Shown: positions 35,898 through 45,230, counted from the stretch's first letter. The stretch: 56,009 nucleotides of DNA from an uncultured Lachnospiraceae bacterium (GCA_910579285.1 CAJTTT010000004.1:1-56009); one strand, 5' to 3'. The notes: a model not told the origin generated them from the sequence alone. Made by a program: numbers and translations.

Positions 35898-35926
35898 ACT
35901 ATACTCTTTTTCTTAAGAAATGTCAA
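35898..35926 (-). promoter_or_regulatory. promoter of the repressor-protease operon
   Basis: Minus strand: TTGACA (35921-35926), 17-bp spacer, TATAGT (35898-35903). Confidence 0.8.
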
Positions 35927-35967
35927 TATTTCACAAATGTCCTTTCCAAGCTCCTGTTTTGTCCGTC

Positions 35968-36240
35968 TCATCTCATTTCAGAAGTATAAAATTCTACCTG
36001 CATCTCCTTTTTATAATACTTCAGCCCGCTTTCTACTACGGTAATCATAATAAGGACTGAAAAAAGTGTAAGATAGAGCTGCCTTTTCCATCCCAGAATT
36101 ATACAGAACAAAAAAGCAGCCGCCCCAATAAGCGCCACGCAGTCAGCGTCATCAGAATTTTGTTTCCCTCATCCATACAGTGCAGCAAAAAGCCAAAAGG
36201 TCCAAACGTAAAAACAACATCCTTTCCACTATCTCATTTT
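35968..36240 (-). pseudogene. possible decayed small membrane protein gene
   Basis: This roughly 350-bp space before the repressor promoter has no intact gene. On the minus strand one frame reads GAAAFLFCIILGW, then LFSVLIMITVVESGLKYY and ends SEMR-stop at 35968, which looks like two membrane helices and a tail. A second frame upstream (FGPFGFLLHCMDEGNKI) seems to be its beginning, separated by a frame change near 36145. No homologue recognised. Confidence 0.3.
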
Positions 36241-36274
36241 CTAAACTTGAACATCATACCGCATTTCACGGCGA

Positions 36275-37198
36275 TCAAAGTGTAAACGCATCAAAGACAT
36301 CCTCTGTCTTGTGCTGCTCGCCATGATACTTCATCAGATACGCCTTCATCTCGGTGTGAGTCTGTCCCATATCCTCCATCATCGACTGAAAATTCTCTCT
36401 GGTCACACCGCCGAGCTGTGTGAGAAACTGATAATAGCGCAGATCGTCCCCGTATTCCTCCAGCACCACCCGCCATGTCTCCTCCGTCCCGCATCCCTTT
36501 ATATGGGATAGCAGATACTGCTCCAGTTTCTCCCGCACATCCTGCTTAAGTCCGTAGTCGTGCATCAGCCGCAGCATGGATAGCCTCACCTTTTCGCGCC
36601 TGCGCTGCTCCATGTAGTAATCCAGATTGTTCTCCCTGCTGCCGTAATCCTCTTCCCCGCACAGCAGCATTTTGGAGAAGCCCTCCGCATCGCCTCTCTC
36701 CATAAGCGCCTGCATCCTTCCGTCCCACTGCCTAATCCACTCTGTCGTACCCGCGCTCTCAAAGTCAAACAGATAAAAGGCGTCAAGCCTGCTCATCACA
36801 GCCGCCAGCAAAAAGGACGTGTCCACACTTCTTTTCTCTGCCGTGTCCGCCTCCTCATCCACGATCTGTTCCATCTGAAAGCAGTCCTTGAAAATCCCCT
36901 GTCCGATCTCCATGCGGTGATAGGGCAGGATGACACGCTGCAGTTTCGCGCAGCAGGCGAAAGCCCAGTCGTCGATCCGGGCCACCGTCTCCGGCAGGGA
37001 AATCTCTTTTAGCAGCTTATTGCTCAAAAATGCCTTCTTTCCGATACAGGTTACAAGACAGCCATCGATCACAGGCGGCACCGTGATCTCCGTATCTTTT
37101 CCCCGGTACCCCGTAATCTCCGCCGCCTCCTTGTCCGTCTTATATGACAGAACGCCCTGCGGCATATTCAGTTCCCCGTGCTTTCTTTTTTGTTCCAT
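36275..37198 (-). CDS. leucine-rich-repeat (BspA/LRR_5-type) protein
   Basis: A 307-aa protein without signal peptide. Residues about 35-115 show BspA-type repeat pattern (IGKKAFLSNKLLKEISLPETVARIDDWAFACCAKLQRVILP broken into two repeats). The remaining two thirds is a helical region of unknown type. It follows a MoxR ATPase and a VWA protein in the same direction, with structured repeats between them; it may be part of that system, but this is inferred from position only. Confidence 0.75.
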   Translation of the reverse strand: MEQKRKHGELNMPQGVLSYKTDKEAAEITGYRGKDTEITVPPVIDGCLVTCIGKKAFLSNKLLKEISLPETVARIDDWAFACCAKLQRVILPYHRMEIGQGIFKDCFQMEQIVDEEADTAEKRSVDTSFLLAAVMSRLDAFYLFDFESAGTTEWIRQWDGRMQALMERGDAEGFSKMLLCGEEDYGSRENNLDYYMEQRRREKVRLSMLRLMHDYGLKQDVREKLEQYLLSHIKGCGTEETWRVVLEEYGDDLRYYQFLTQLGGVTRENFQSMMEDMGQTHTEMKAYLMKYHGEQHKTEDVFDAFTL

Positions 37199-37236
37199 CG
37201 TTTCATTACCATCGCTTCACTCTGCAGAATCCGTGC

Positions 37237-37330
37237 GGAGAATGCCGCATCTCAGGCATTCTCCTGCATGAGATTTAGAACTTCTTGGCGTCCTGCCCAA
37301 TGGCGGGACGTCTTTAGAAGTTCTTCTCAC
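37237..37330 (-). repeat. structured intergenic repeat, copy A
   Basis: In plus coordinates: hairpin GAGAATGCC / GGCATTCTC, then an outer stem TGAGA / TCTCA, an inner stem AGAACTTC / GAAGTTCT and an apical stem GTCCTGCC / GGCGGGAC. It lies directly after the MoxR ATPase stop codon (37335) and before the leucine-rich-repeat gene. Compared with copy C the inner stem has paired changes on both sides. Confidence 0.85.
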
Positions 37331-37334
37331 GCGC

Positions 37335-38852
37335 CTATAGTTCCAACTCATCAATCCGTGCGGTCAGCTCCGCCCCCCGTTCGGTGAGCATCAATTCCTC
37401 ATTGTGCCTCTGGTAATCCTCACATCCGTAAAGACTGATAAATTTTGCGCAGTCCGCCTGTACTGTACACTCTGTCACAAGAATCAGCATCTCATTGCCG
37501 GAGCCGAAGGTGTCCTCCACAAACCGAAAGAGAAAATGCATCCGCTCCTTCACGCGCTCCGTATTCTTTTTATAGTCAGCCACTCTTGCGTCAAACTGTT
37601 CCTTCACACGCGCAAATGCTGCCCCGCCGTCCGCCGACTCCGCAAGCCGCAGATTCTTTTCGCAGGCGGAAAGGAAACCAGCTACCGCTCTGTTCAGACG
37701 CTTGTCGCGGGCGGACAAAGCCCCCGCCTTCTGCAGCGACTCCATTGCTTTCTGCCTGCCCTGCGCCTGTTTTCCGGCAAGCTCTGAAAGCTCCTGTGCC
37801 GTCTCTCCAGCCTCCGCTTTCGACTTCAAGGCTCTTAAAGGAGGCATCAGCTCACTCAATATCTGGGAATCCTGCATATTTTCCCGGATATCCTGCTGCA
37901 TGCTGTCAATCAGCATCCCCATCAGGGAAAGCCGCTCATCGAAATCGGCCTTCCTCGCCTTATCCTTCGCCTGTTCGCTGACCACGCCGGTCAATATTTC
38001 TTCCGCCTTGTAGTCGTTCTGATACTTCCGATACAGGTCATAATACGCCGTAAACTCCTTGACTACCCGGTCGTTTCGCAGATACTGCCCCACAAAGGAC
38101 TCCTCCGCAGTGATCTGCTCTTCCTCATAGAGCTTCAGCATTTCGGAAAGATCCTCCCAGCCTCTGGCCGTAATGTAGCTTTTGCCCTTCACTGTGGTCT
38201 CCACCTGGTAGAAGTCTTCTTTTTTCATATCCAGATAATTCAGAATAGCCGTGTGCACGCCGCGCTCCCTCGCATACTCCCGCCAGGCCGCATAGTCCGC
38301 CTCCACCTCCAGAATCTTCAGGCGGTCCATTGTCACGACATCAAACTCCCGCACCGATTTGTTGTATTCCGGCGGATTGCCTGCCGTCACGATCACCCAG
38401 CCCTCCGGCACCTGATGCCTGCCGAAAATTTTATACTGCAGAAATTGCAGCATGGAGGGCGCAAGCGTCTCCGACACACAGTTTATCTCATCCAAAAACA
38501 GGATGCCCTCCCGGATGCCGCTCTGGTCCATCACATCATAGACGGAGGCAATGATCTCGCTCATGGTATACTCCGAGACATCGTATGACTTTCCCTCATA
38601 TTCTTTATGCACGATAAAGGGCAGTCCCAGGGCCGACTGCCTCGTATGGTGGGTCATGGAATAGGACACCAGGGCGATCCCCAGTTCCTGTGCAATCTGC
38701 TCCATGATCGCCGTCTTGCCGATGCCCGGCGCGCCCAGCAGAAAAATCGGCCGCTGTCTGACAACAGGAATCCGATATTCCCCCTCCTCATCCTTTTTCA
38801 GATAAATCCTGACCGAATCCTTGATATAATTCTTCGCATCCTTAATATTCAT
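37335..38852 (-). CDS. MoxR-type AAA+ ATPase
   Basis: About 505 aa. Walker A LLGAPGIGKTAI, Walker B ILFLDEINCV and sensor-1 VTAGNPPEYN are typical of the MoxR/dynein-related AAA+ group. A C-terminal region of about 230 residues is helical and charged, probably a coiled coil. The adjacent upstream gene encodes a VWA-domain protein, the usual MoxR partner in metal-dependent chaperone or assembly systems. The start at the MNIKDAK methionine is preferred; another in-frame ATG lies seven codons upstream. Target unknown. Confidence 0.88.
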   Translation of the reverse strand: MNIKDAKNYIKDSVRIYLKKDEEGEYRIPVVRQRPIFLLGAPGIGKTAIMEQIAQELGIALVSYSMTHHTRQSALGLPFIVHKEYEGKSYDVSEYTMSEIIASVYDVMDQSGIREGILFLDEINCVSETLAPSMLQFLQYKIFGRHQVPEGWVIVTAGNPPEYNKSVREFDVVTMDRLKILEVEADYAAWREYARERGVHTAILNYLDMKKEDFYQVETTVKGKSYITARGWEDLSEMLKLYEEEQITAEESFVGQYLRNDRVVKEFTAYYDLYRKYQNDYKAEEILTGVVSEQAKDKARKADFDERLSLMGMLIDSMQQDIRENMQDSQILSELMPPLRALKSKAEAGETAQELSELAGKQAQGRQKAMESLQKAGALSARDKRLNRAVAGFLSACEKNLRLAESADGGAAFARVKEQFDARVADYKKNTERVKERMHFLFRFVEDTFGSGNEMLILVTECTVQADCAKFISLYGCEDYQRHNEELMLTERGAELTARIDELEL

Positions 38853-38886
38853 ATATCTGTACGCTCCTGTCATTCATCTCAAATAC

Positions 38887-39016
38887 GGAGAATGCCGTCT
38901 TTCAGGCATTCTCCTGTGTGAGAAAAGTCTGCAAAGCAGACTTAGTACTTCCAATCCAGCTCTGCTGGCTTTGCGATGCAGCCCCTGCTGCTGAGCTTTA
39001 GAAGTCCTTCTCACAC
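38887..39016 (-). repeat. structured intergenic repeat, copy B
   Basis: In plus coordinates: hairpin GGAGAATGCC / GGCATTCTCC, outer stem GTGTGAGA / TCTCACAC, an extra hairpin AAGTCTGC / GCAGACTT, an inner stem AGTACTTC / GAAGTCCT and GC-rich apical hairpins. The right arm encodes the last residues and stop of the VWA gene (38998-39000), so the element overlaps coding sequence. Confidence 0.83.
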
Positions 39017-40296
39017 GCCTCCAGAACAAGTCTGATCGCCCACGGCGGTACCTTCGGCGCATTTTCATCGTCATGGAGAAACACAAAAGCCACATCGTAG
39101 TCCGGCATCTGCTCCGGGTAAATCCCATACCCGTCGGTAAAGTATAGCAGCCCCTTAAGCCGCGCAAGCTCTCCCTCCTCCCGCAGCTTTTCCACATAGG
39201 AAAACACCGGGCGAAAGTCCGTGGAACCGAAACCTGTCAGTTTTCCCTGCTCCATAAACCGATCAAACTCCTGCCTCTCCGTAATCTTGATGTCCTGCTG
39301 CACCTCGCTGTCACACTGGATGATATGCACATTGATCTTGCAAAAAAAGCTCTCCGCCTCCTGCATGATATTGTAGGTTTTCTGCAAAAAAGCCTGTACT
39401 ATTTCTCCCCGGCACGAAGCTGAAGTGTCCAGCGCAATCACAAAGTCCCGGATCTTATTGCTGTCCTTATACTCCAAAGGCTCCACCAGAGGCATATTGC
39501 CGTAGGTGTCCAGCCCGTAAGTGTAATAAATATAGTCAAACTCATCGTCATTGACCTGCACGGACTCGCCCATGACCATAAATTTTTTTAAGAAGCCTGC
39601 ATAATCGTAACGTTCCCTTGTGGCCTCCTGCAAATTCTGCTCGATGCTCTCGGCGTTATTCTTATCCCGGCTGAAACTTTTCAAGTCCGCCTTGATGCGC
39701 TCACTGACCTTGCGCCACTCCGCCTGGGACAGCTCCAGCTCTTCCCGCCTGTCCCAATAGATATGTTCGTCATAGTGACACAGCCTATGCCAGTCTTCCA
39801 CCGCCTTTTCGGATGGCTCTTCCACCCGGAAATGCCGGTAAATCTTCTCCGCCGTCAGGCCGCCCGCCTGCTTCTTTAAAATTTCCAGACGGTTCTTAAG
39901 CGTATCGTCCGTCTGCAGGCCGGTCAGATGCAGGTTGATGTCCAGAATGGTGTTCTCCACCGCAATGTCCGTGGCCATATCCCAATACAGCCTGTTCATC
40001 TTATCTGTCTCATAACCGTGAAAGAAGACGCAGTGCAGAAGCGTGTGCAGATAGAGCCTTGCCGCATAATTTGGCGATGCCTTATACTGTCTGAGCAGAA
40101 GCACCGGGTCATAGTACAACGCCGCACCGTCAAACAGATGCGCACCCGTCTGCTGCCTGCACTCCAGCCGGAGCTTGGACAATGCCACATCCAGAAACCG
40201 CATATTGATGAGAAGGCCGTCGTGGGCAAGGCGCAGAATCTCCTCCGCCAAACTCTCTATTTTCTGTTGTCTGTCAGACGTTCCCTGTGTTCCCAC
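38998..40296 (-). CDS. VWA-domain metallopeptidase-like protein (MoxR partner)
   Basis: About 432 aa. The N-terminal part is a helical metallopeptidase-like region as in DUF2201/VWA-like proteins (HTLLHCVFFHGYETDK). The C-terminal von Willebrand A domain has a MIDAS-like motif ALDTSASCRGE and FTDGYG. The GTG nine nt after AGGAGG is preferred as start. It is encoded just before the MoxR ATPase, matching the common pairing of the two families. The final codons lie inside structured repeat B. Confidence 0.85.
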   Translation of the reverse strand: MGTQGTSDRQQKIESLAEEILRLAHDGLLINMRFLDVALSKLRLECRQQTGAHLFDGAALYYDPVLLLRQYKASPNYAARLYLHTLLHCVFFHGYETDKMNRLYWDMATDIAVENTILDINLHLTGLQTDDTLKNRLEILKKQAGGLTAEKIYRHFRVEEPSEKAVEDWHRLCHYDEHIYWDRREELELSQAEWRKVSERIKADLKSFSRDKNNAESIEQNLQEATRERYDYAGFLKKFMVMGESVQVNDDEFDYIYYTYGLDTYGNMPLVEPLEYKDSNKIRDFVIALDTSASCRGEIVQAFLQKTYNIMQEAESFFCKINVHIIQCDSEVQQDIKITERQEFDRFMEQGKLTGFGSTDFRPVFSYVEKLREEGELARLKGLLYFTDGYGIYPEQMPDYDVAFVFLHDDENAPKVPPWAIRLVLEACEKDF

Positions 40297-40377
40297 GTCA
40301 AACCGCCTCCTCTCTGTCCGCACCGCCGCGCCTGCTTTATGTAAACCACATCCGCATAACTATTTTTCTCCGAAAGG

Positions 40378-41151
40378 CTATTTCACAGATATATTATGTA
40401 AACTTATTTTCAGCAAATACAGAACCAGCAGATGCGCCGGATAAAAAAGGTAGAAAAACCATTTGGAAAAACGCTGGCCCTTTTGTGCCCGCTCTCCATT
40501 GTAAAACACCAATACCACGACAGCCGCAGCAAGGATTCCAAGCCCGGAAAGCGCCGCGTGGGTGACTGCATACCAGGTCCAGTCTCCCTGCTGCCCGAAC
40601 ATATAATTCTGTATATTCAACACCGCAAATAACAGATAAACCACAAAAAAACTCATCGCCTGCTTTTTCCGATCTCCCACATTCCTGCAGAGCAGAAACG
40701 TCAAAAGCGGCGCAACAATCGGCCAGTCCCCGTTCACTGTGGCCAATATCAGACACATCACACAGCATGCCTGTATCAGAGAACTGCCCACACGCTCCAT
40801 CACCACAAGAATCAGAAAGCAGCAAAATAACGTGTAAATCATGTTGAACCCGCGCTGTCCGAAGGCAAGCTGGAAGGGAATCTGGGATAAAACCGCAAAC
40901 AAAAACAGTCTCAGGCCATACCTCGCCTTGGAACGCGTATAGACATAACCCTCCACCATAAAATAACACATCACCGGCGCGGTGAAGAACCCGATATCCT
41001 CCAAAATCTCATAGAGCGGCGTCCCTCTCGTTAAAAACACATGCCCCATGTGATTGAGCAGCATAGTAAACATGGCAATATATTTGATGACATCACGGTT
41101 CAGTACCCGTAAGCCGCTTTCCGCTGTGTCCGTCTGTATCTGTCCGCCCAT
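40378..41151 (-). CDS. TraX-family membrane protein
   Basis: A 257-aa protein with about seven to eight membrane helices. The N-terminal KYIAMFTMLLNHMGHVF is the TraX signature; the plasmid homologue acetylates pilin, and chromosomal Firmicute members are of unknown function, probably acyltransferase-related. The start with GGGGAG is chosen; upstream in-frame codons lack a site. The 227 nt between it and the hydrolase gene hold only weak hairpins. Confidence 0.85.
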   Translation of the reverse strand: MGGQIQTDTAESGLRVLNRDVIKYIAMFTMLLNHMGHVFLTRGTPLYEILEDIGFFTAPVMCYFMVEGYVYTRSKARYGLRLFLFAVLSQIPFQLAFGQRGFNMIYTLFCCFLILVVMERVGSSLIQACCVMCLILATVNGDWPIVAPLLTFLLCRNVGDRKKQAMSFFVVYLLFAVLNIQNYMFGQQGDWTWYAVTHAALSGLGILAAAVVVLVFYNGERAQKGQRFSKWFFYLFYPAHLLVLYLLKISLHNISVK

Positions 41152-41378
41152 ATTCCGCTCCCCTATTTTGCAGACGCCGCTTTCTTCTGCCCCTGCCGCC
41201 CTTTTAGCAGCCAGGCATCCCAGCCGCTTTGCTCTCTTTACGCTGAGATAGGCGATCCACAGTCTCTGCAATCGCCCATCTTTCGCTCATTCCTATCTCT
41301 TTTTATCTGCCCGCATCCGGCCTTCTGTGTTCTGTATCCTATACGGCTGTCCGCCGTGGTGTCGTCTGCCGGCATTCT

Positions 41379-42011
41379 TCACTGTACAAACGGATTATAT
41401 TCCTTCTCATGGCCGATGGTCGTCGACTCTCCGTGTCCGGGATAGACCTTGGTGTCATCCGGCAGTACAAACAGTTTGTCTTTGACCGATCTGGTCAGTG
41501 CGCTCATGCTTCCCGTTGCCAGATCCGTCCTGCCCACGGACTCCTGGAACAGCGTATCTCCCGCAAGGAGTATGCCCGCCTCCTCAAAATAATAACAACA
41601 GCTTCCCACGGTATGTCCCGGCGTGGCAATCAGCTTACAGGTCATATCCGCGATCGTAATCTCTTCGTCCGCTTTCAAATATCTGTCGGGAATCACCGTG
41701 TAGGGCCGTCCCACCTGGTCAGAAACGTTGGTGACCGCGTCCTCGCAGAGCGGCTTCTCCTCCTCGTAGGCATAAACTGGCGCACCCGACAGCTCCCGCA
41801 GTCTGTTACAGCCCCAGATGTGATCAAAATGGGCGTGGGTCAAAAGAATGCCTTTGACCTGAAAGCCCTTTTCCTGCAATGTCTCATAAATGTAATCGCC
41901 CTTGTCCGCCGGATCAAAGAAAATCACATCCTTCGTGCCCTCTCTGTACACAAAATAGCAGTTTGTCTGACAGATGCCAAGCATCAGCCTGCCGATTTTT
42001 AAATCTGACAT
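41379..42011 (-). CDS. metallo-beta-lactamase-fold hydrolase (glyoxalase II-like)
   Basis: A 210-aa cytoplasmic protein with zinc ligands in THAHFDHIWG, the His in TPGHTVGS, the Asp in LAGDTLF and the final His in YPGHGEST. This is the small YcbL/glyoxalase II-like group that hydrolyses thioesters or related compounds; the exact substrate is unknown. It follows relA with structured repeat C in between. Confidence 0.9.
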   Translation of the reverse strand: MSDLKIGRLMLGICQTNCYFVYREGTKDVIFFDPADKGDYIYETLQEKGFQVKGILLTHAHFDHIWGCNRLRELSGAPVYAYEEEKPLCEDAVTNVSDQVGRPYTVIPDRYLKADEEITIADMTCKLIATPGHTVGSCCYYFEEAGILLAGDTLFQESVGRTDLATGSMSALTRSVKDKLFVLPDDTKVYPGHGESTTIGHEKEYNPFVQ

Positions 42012-42041
42012 CTTCCCTGTTCCTCTCTCTTCCCCTATGCA

Positions 42042-42134
42042 GAGAATGCCGCATTTCTGGCATTCTCCCAAGTGAGATTTAGTACTTCTTGGCGTCTCGT
42101 CCTATGGCGGGACGTCTTTAGAAGTACTTCTCAC
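42042..42134 (-). repeat. structured intergenic repeat, copy C
   Basis: In plus coordinates: hairpin GAGAATGCC / GGCATTCTC, outer stem GTGAGA / TCTCAC, inner stem AGTACTTC / GAAGTACT and apical stem CGTCTCG / CGGGACG with one wobble. It lies 4 nt after the relA stop codon and before the hydrolase gene. Very close in sequence to copy A, with compensating changes in the inner stem. Confidence 0.87.
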
Positions 42135-42138
42135 TTTG

Positions 42139-44454
42139 TTAACCGCTTGTTCTCTCGATATCTATAATGCTCTCTATGGTTCTGATCTTGTCAATGATCC
42201 GCTGCAGTTCTTCCCTGCTTCCGACCTCAAAGCTGACCATGATGGTGGCCGTGCCCTGCTTGTTCACCCGTGTATTCAACGCCTGAATATCAATCTCCTT
42301 CTCAGTGAGCGCCCGGGACACATCCGCCAGAAGGCCGTTCCTGTTATTGGCGTAAATACTGATTTCCACCAGATACTTCTCGCCGGCCGCTGCCCCTTCC
42401 GCCTGCTGCCACTCCGCATCGATCAGACGGTTTCTGTCTATTTCCGGCAGATTCATCAGATTCACACAGTCCGTCCGATGGATGGAAATGCCTCTTCCTC
42501 TTGTGACAAAACCTACGATCTCATCCCCCGGCACCGGGCTGCAGCACTTGGAAAAACGAACCGCCACATCGTGAATGCCCTTCACCACGATCGCGCTTGT
42601 ACTTTTACCCGGTTTGGCGCGGTTGATCCGAACACTCTCCTCGATCTCCGCCAGCACCTCGGCATCCGTCATCTCCCGCCTGTGATCCTTCTCGTAAAGC
42701 TCATGCATGCGGTTGATGATCTGCCCTTCCTTGAGCGCGCCGTGTCCCACCGCCGCCAGCACAGAATCCCAGTTCTGGAAACCGTATTTCTTAATGACCG
42801 CCTCCTCATACTGGGGTGTCAGAACATCCGCGGCATTGATCGCCTTCGCTTTGCAGTAGGCATGAATCAGCTCGCGCCCTTTGACGATATTGTCTTCCTT
42901 TAATTCATTTTTGAACCACTGGTTAATTTTGTTTTTGGCCTGGGTGCTCTTCACCACGTTCAGCCAGTCACGGCTTGGACCTTTGGAGTTCTGGGAAGTC
43001 ATTATCTCCACCCGGTCTCCGTTTTTGATCTCATAGTCTATGGTCACGAGCTTGCCATTGACCCTCGCGCCGATCATCTTATTTCCCACCGCGCTGTGCA
43101 CGCTGTAGGCAAAATCAATGGGTGTGGAACCTGCTGGCAGGCTCTTCACATCCCCTGTTGGGGTAAAGCAGAATACCGTGTCGGCAAAGAGGTTTAAGTC
43201 ATCCTTTAACAGATTCATAAACTCCTTATTGTCCGTCATATCCTGCTGCCATTCCAGAATCTGGCGCAGCCATACAAGCTTCTCTTCCTCCTGCGTCTCC
43301 ACCTTCCTGCCATCGGAGGCCTCCTTATATTTCCAGTGGGCCGCAATACCGTACTCCGCCGCCTTGTGCATCTCATAAGTGCGGATCTGTATCTCGAAGG
43401 GCTGTCCGCTTGCGCCGATCAGCGTGGTGTGGAGGGACTGATACATATTCGATTTCGGCATGGCAATATAATCCTTGAAACGGCCGGGAATCGGCTTATA
43501 CATCTCATGGATCACACCCAGCGCGGCATAACAGTCCTTCACTGAATCCACAATGATACGCACCGCAAACAGATCATAGATCTGGTCTATGGACTTATTC
43601 TGGTTCTTCATCTTCTTGTATATGCTGAAAAAATGCTTGATGCGGCCGTCGATCTGGGATTTGATCCCCGCATTTTTGATGTGCACACTGACCTCGTCCA
43701 CAATCGTTTGAATATAACGCTCCCGCTCGCTCTTTCTGACGGCAATTTTATTTACCAGATCATAGTAAGCGTCGGGCTCCAGATATTTTAATGACAAATC
43801 GTCTAATTCCACCTTAATCTTTGAAATGCCCAGTCTCTGGGCAATGGGAGAATAAATGTCAAGCGTCTCCCTCGCAATTTCCTGCTGTTTCTCCGGCCGC
43901 ATATGCTGCAATGTACGCATATTGTGCAGACGGTCCGCCAGCTTTATCAGTATGACGCGGATATCTCTCGCCATAGCGAGGAACATTTTGCGCAGATTTT
44001 CTGCCTGCCGCTCCAGCTTCTCCGCGTCCTTGTCATAATTTCCGTGTTCTCCGTGAAAATTCAGCTTATCCAGTTTCGTGACGCCGTCCACCAGATGGGC
44101 CACGTCCTCCCCGAACTGCTCACTGATCTCCTCGTCCGTCATAATGGTGTCTTCCACCACATCATGCAGAAGCCCCGCGACAATCGTCTCCTTATCCAGC
44201 TCCAAATCTGCGAGGATAATGGACACATACAGCGGATGGATGATATAGGGCTCCCCTGATTTCCTGGCCTGGCCCTTGTGGGCATCCGATGCAACCCGGT
44301 AGGCCTTTTTGATCAGGCTGATATCCGTCGAAGGGTGGTATTTGCGCACACGGGCAATAAGCTCCTCGTAAAGCTGCCCGGGAGTCTGAAATTCCTCTAT
44401 CGATTCTATTCTGCCGTCGTCAAAGACCAGCTCAGTCTTTTCTTCTGTCGCCAT
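42139..44454 (-). CDS. rel: bifunctional (p)ppGpp synthetase/hydrolase RelA/SpoT
   Basis: A 771-aa protein of full family length: HD hydrolase domain (AGLLHDVVEDT), synthetase domain with GRFKDYIAMPK (the RxKD form typical of bifunctional Rel), TGS domain (VFCFTPTGDVKSLPAG), a zinc-finger-like helical region and a C-terminal ACT domain (ANNRNGLLADVSRALTEKEI). It makes and degrades the starvation alarmone. Own promoter upstream; probably co-transcribed with the hydrolase. Confidence 0.97.
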   Translation of the reverse strand: MATEEKTELVFDDGRIESIEEFQTPGQLYEELIARVRKYHPSTDISLIKKAYRVASDAHKGQARKSGEPYIIHPLYVSIILADLELDKETIVAGLLHDVVEDTIMTDEEISEQFGEDVAHLVDGVTKLDKLNFHGEHGNYDKDAEKLERQAENLRKMFLAMARDIRVILIKLADRLHNMRTLQHMRPEKQQEIARETLDIYSPIAQRLGISKIKVELDDLSLKYLEPDAYYDLVNKIAVRKSERERYIQTIVDEVSVHIKNAGIKSQIDGRIKHFFSIYKKMKNQNKSIDQIYDLFAVRIIVDSVKDCYAALGVIHEMYKPIPGRFKDYIAMPKSNMYQSLHTTLIGASGQPFEIQIRTYEMHKAAEYGIAAHWKYKEASDGRKVETQEEEKLVWLRQILEWQQDMTDNKEFMNLLKDDLNLFADTVFCFTPTGDVKSLPAGSTPIDFAYSVHSAVGNKMIGARVNGKLVTIDYEIKNGDRVEIMTSQNSKGPSRDWLNVVKSTQAKNKINQWFKNELKEDNIVKGRELIHAYCKAKAINAADVLTPQYEEAVIKKYGFQNWDSVLAAVGHGALKEGQIINRMHELYEKDHRREMTDAEVLAEIEESVRINRAKPGKSTSAIVVKGIHDVAVRFSKCCSPVPGDEIVGFVTRGRGISIHRTDCVNLMNLPEIDRNRLIDAEWQQAEGAAAGEKYLVEISIYANNRNGLLADVSRALTEKEIDIQALNTRVNKQGTATIMVSFEVGSREELQRIIDKIRTIESIIDIERTSG

Positions 44455-44500
44455 ACATTCACCAAACCCTTATCGGATTACATAATATTACATACTAGCA

Positions 44501-44529
44501 ATTTTACGCCATTCTCGTATTATTTGCAA
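44501..44529 (-). promoter_or_regulatory. promoter of rel
   Basis: Minus strand: TTGCAA (44524-44529), 17-bp spacer, TAAAAT (44501-44506). Confidence 0.75.
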
Positions 44530-44581
44530 GAAAAATCAAAATAATTTAGCAGCGCATCCCATAATATTTGAGCCCTGCCCT

Positions 44582-44634
44582 AAAAAAAGCGCCCTTTTTG
44601 ACGATTGCTCACAGAACAGTATCGTCAGGGGCGC
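44582..44634 (-). terminator. terminator of the cysteine hydrolase gene
   Basis: Minus strand: stem GCGCCCCTGACGAT / ATCGTCA-GGGCGC followed by TTTTTTT. Confidence 0.88.
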
Positions 44635-44651
44635 CTGGTAAAGACAGCTTT

Positions 44652-45143
44652 TTATGACAGCAGATCACACAAGCTTATAATCTTACATCCTTTGCTCTCA
44701 TAATAGTTCAGCATTTTCTCAATTTTGTTTTTATCATAACTGGTTATGCAGTCCGATAAGACGTAAACTCCATAATTTGCCCTGCGCATATTGTAGCAGG
44801 TAGATTTCACACAGGCAGCCGCATCCGCTCCGGTTATGTAAAACTCACTGATTTCATTCTGCCTGATAAATTCTGTGAATGCTTCGCTGGTCAATGCATT
44901 TCCTCTATATTTTGTAAAAATGTGGTTTGATACTATTTTCAAATCGGAAGCAAATTCCGCTCCGGCTGTATTGGGCTTAAATGTTCGTGTACCGACCGAC
45001 AGATTTTCATGTCTGATATAGACAACAGGAATCTCGTTATGCACAGCCCAATCTACCGCTTGATTGATGTTGTCAATAATGTCTTTGTAATTCTTTGTTA
45101 TATCCTTCTGAATGTCAATTACTACTAAAGCTTTTTTCTGCAT
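44652..45143 (-). CDS. isochorismatase-like cysteine hydrolase
   Basis: A 163-aa protein with the family triad: Asp in LVVIDIQKD, Lys in FTKYRGNAL and Cys in GADAAACVKST. The family includes nicotinamidases and amide hydrolases; the substrate here is not clear. It is divergent from the WYL regulator gene, and the space between them holds a palindrome, so the regulator probably controls it. A good ribosome site (AGGAGG) precedes the start. Confidence 0.9.
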   Translation of the reverse strand: MQKKALVVIDIQKDITKNYKDIIDNINQAVDWAVHNEIPVVYIRHENLSVGTRTFKPNTAGAEFASDLKIVSNHIFTKYRGNALTSEAFTEFIRQNEISEFYITGADAAACVKSTCYNMRRANYGVYVLSDCITSYDKNKIEKMLNYYESKGCKIISLCDLLS

Positions 45144-45197
45144 ACTGTTTCCTCCTGACAGGCTGTTTTGTTTTTACTTCGTTCATTATAACCCCCA

Positions 45198-45223
45198 ATT
45201 GTTGACATCAGCATGGCAACAAT
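45198..45223. promoter_or_regulatory. palindromic operator between hydrolase and WYL regulator
   Basis: Inverted repeat ATTGTTGACAT (45198-45208) / ATGGCAACAAT (45213-45223), 10 of 11 positions symmetric, 4-bp centre. It overlaps the -35 box of the regulator promoter and sits where the -35 region of the divergent hydrolase promoter (TATAAT at 45185-45190, minus strand) would be, so one bound regulator could control both. Confidence 0.72.
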
Positions 45224-45230
45224 CTATTAT
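45202..45230 (+). promoter_or_regulatory. promoter of the WYL regulator gene
   Basis: TTGACA (45202-45207), 17-bp spacer, TATTAT (45225-45230). The ATG at 45213 lies inside this promoter, which rules it out as the start codon. Confidence 0.8.

Noticed and set aside
42136..42903. 255-codon plus-strand frame
   Set aside because: Antisense to the ACT and preceding domains of the RelA/SpoT gene; no independent signals.
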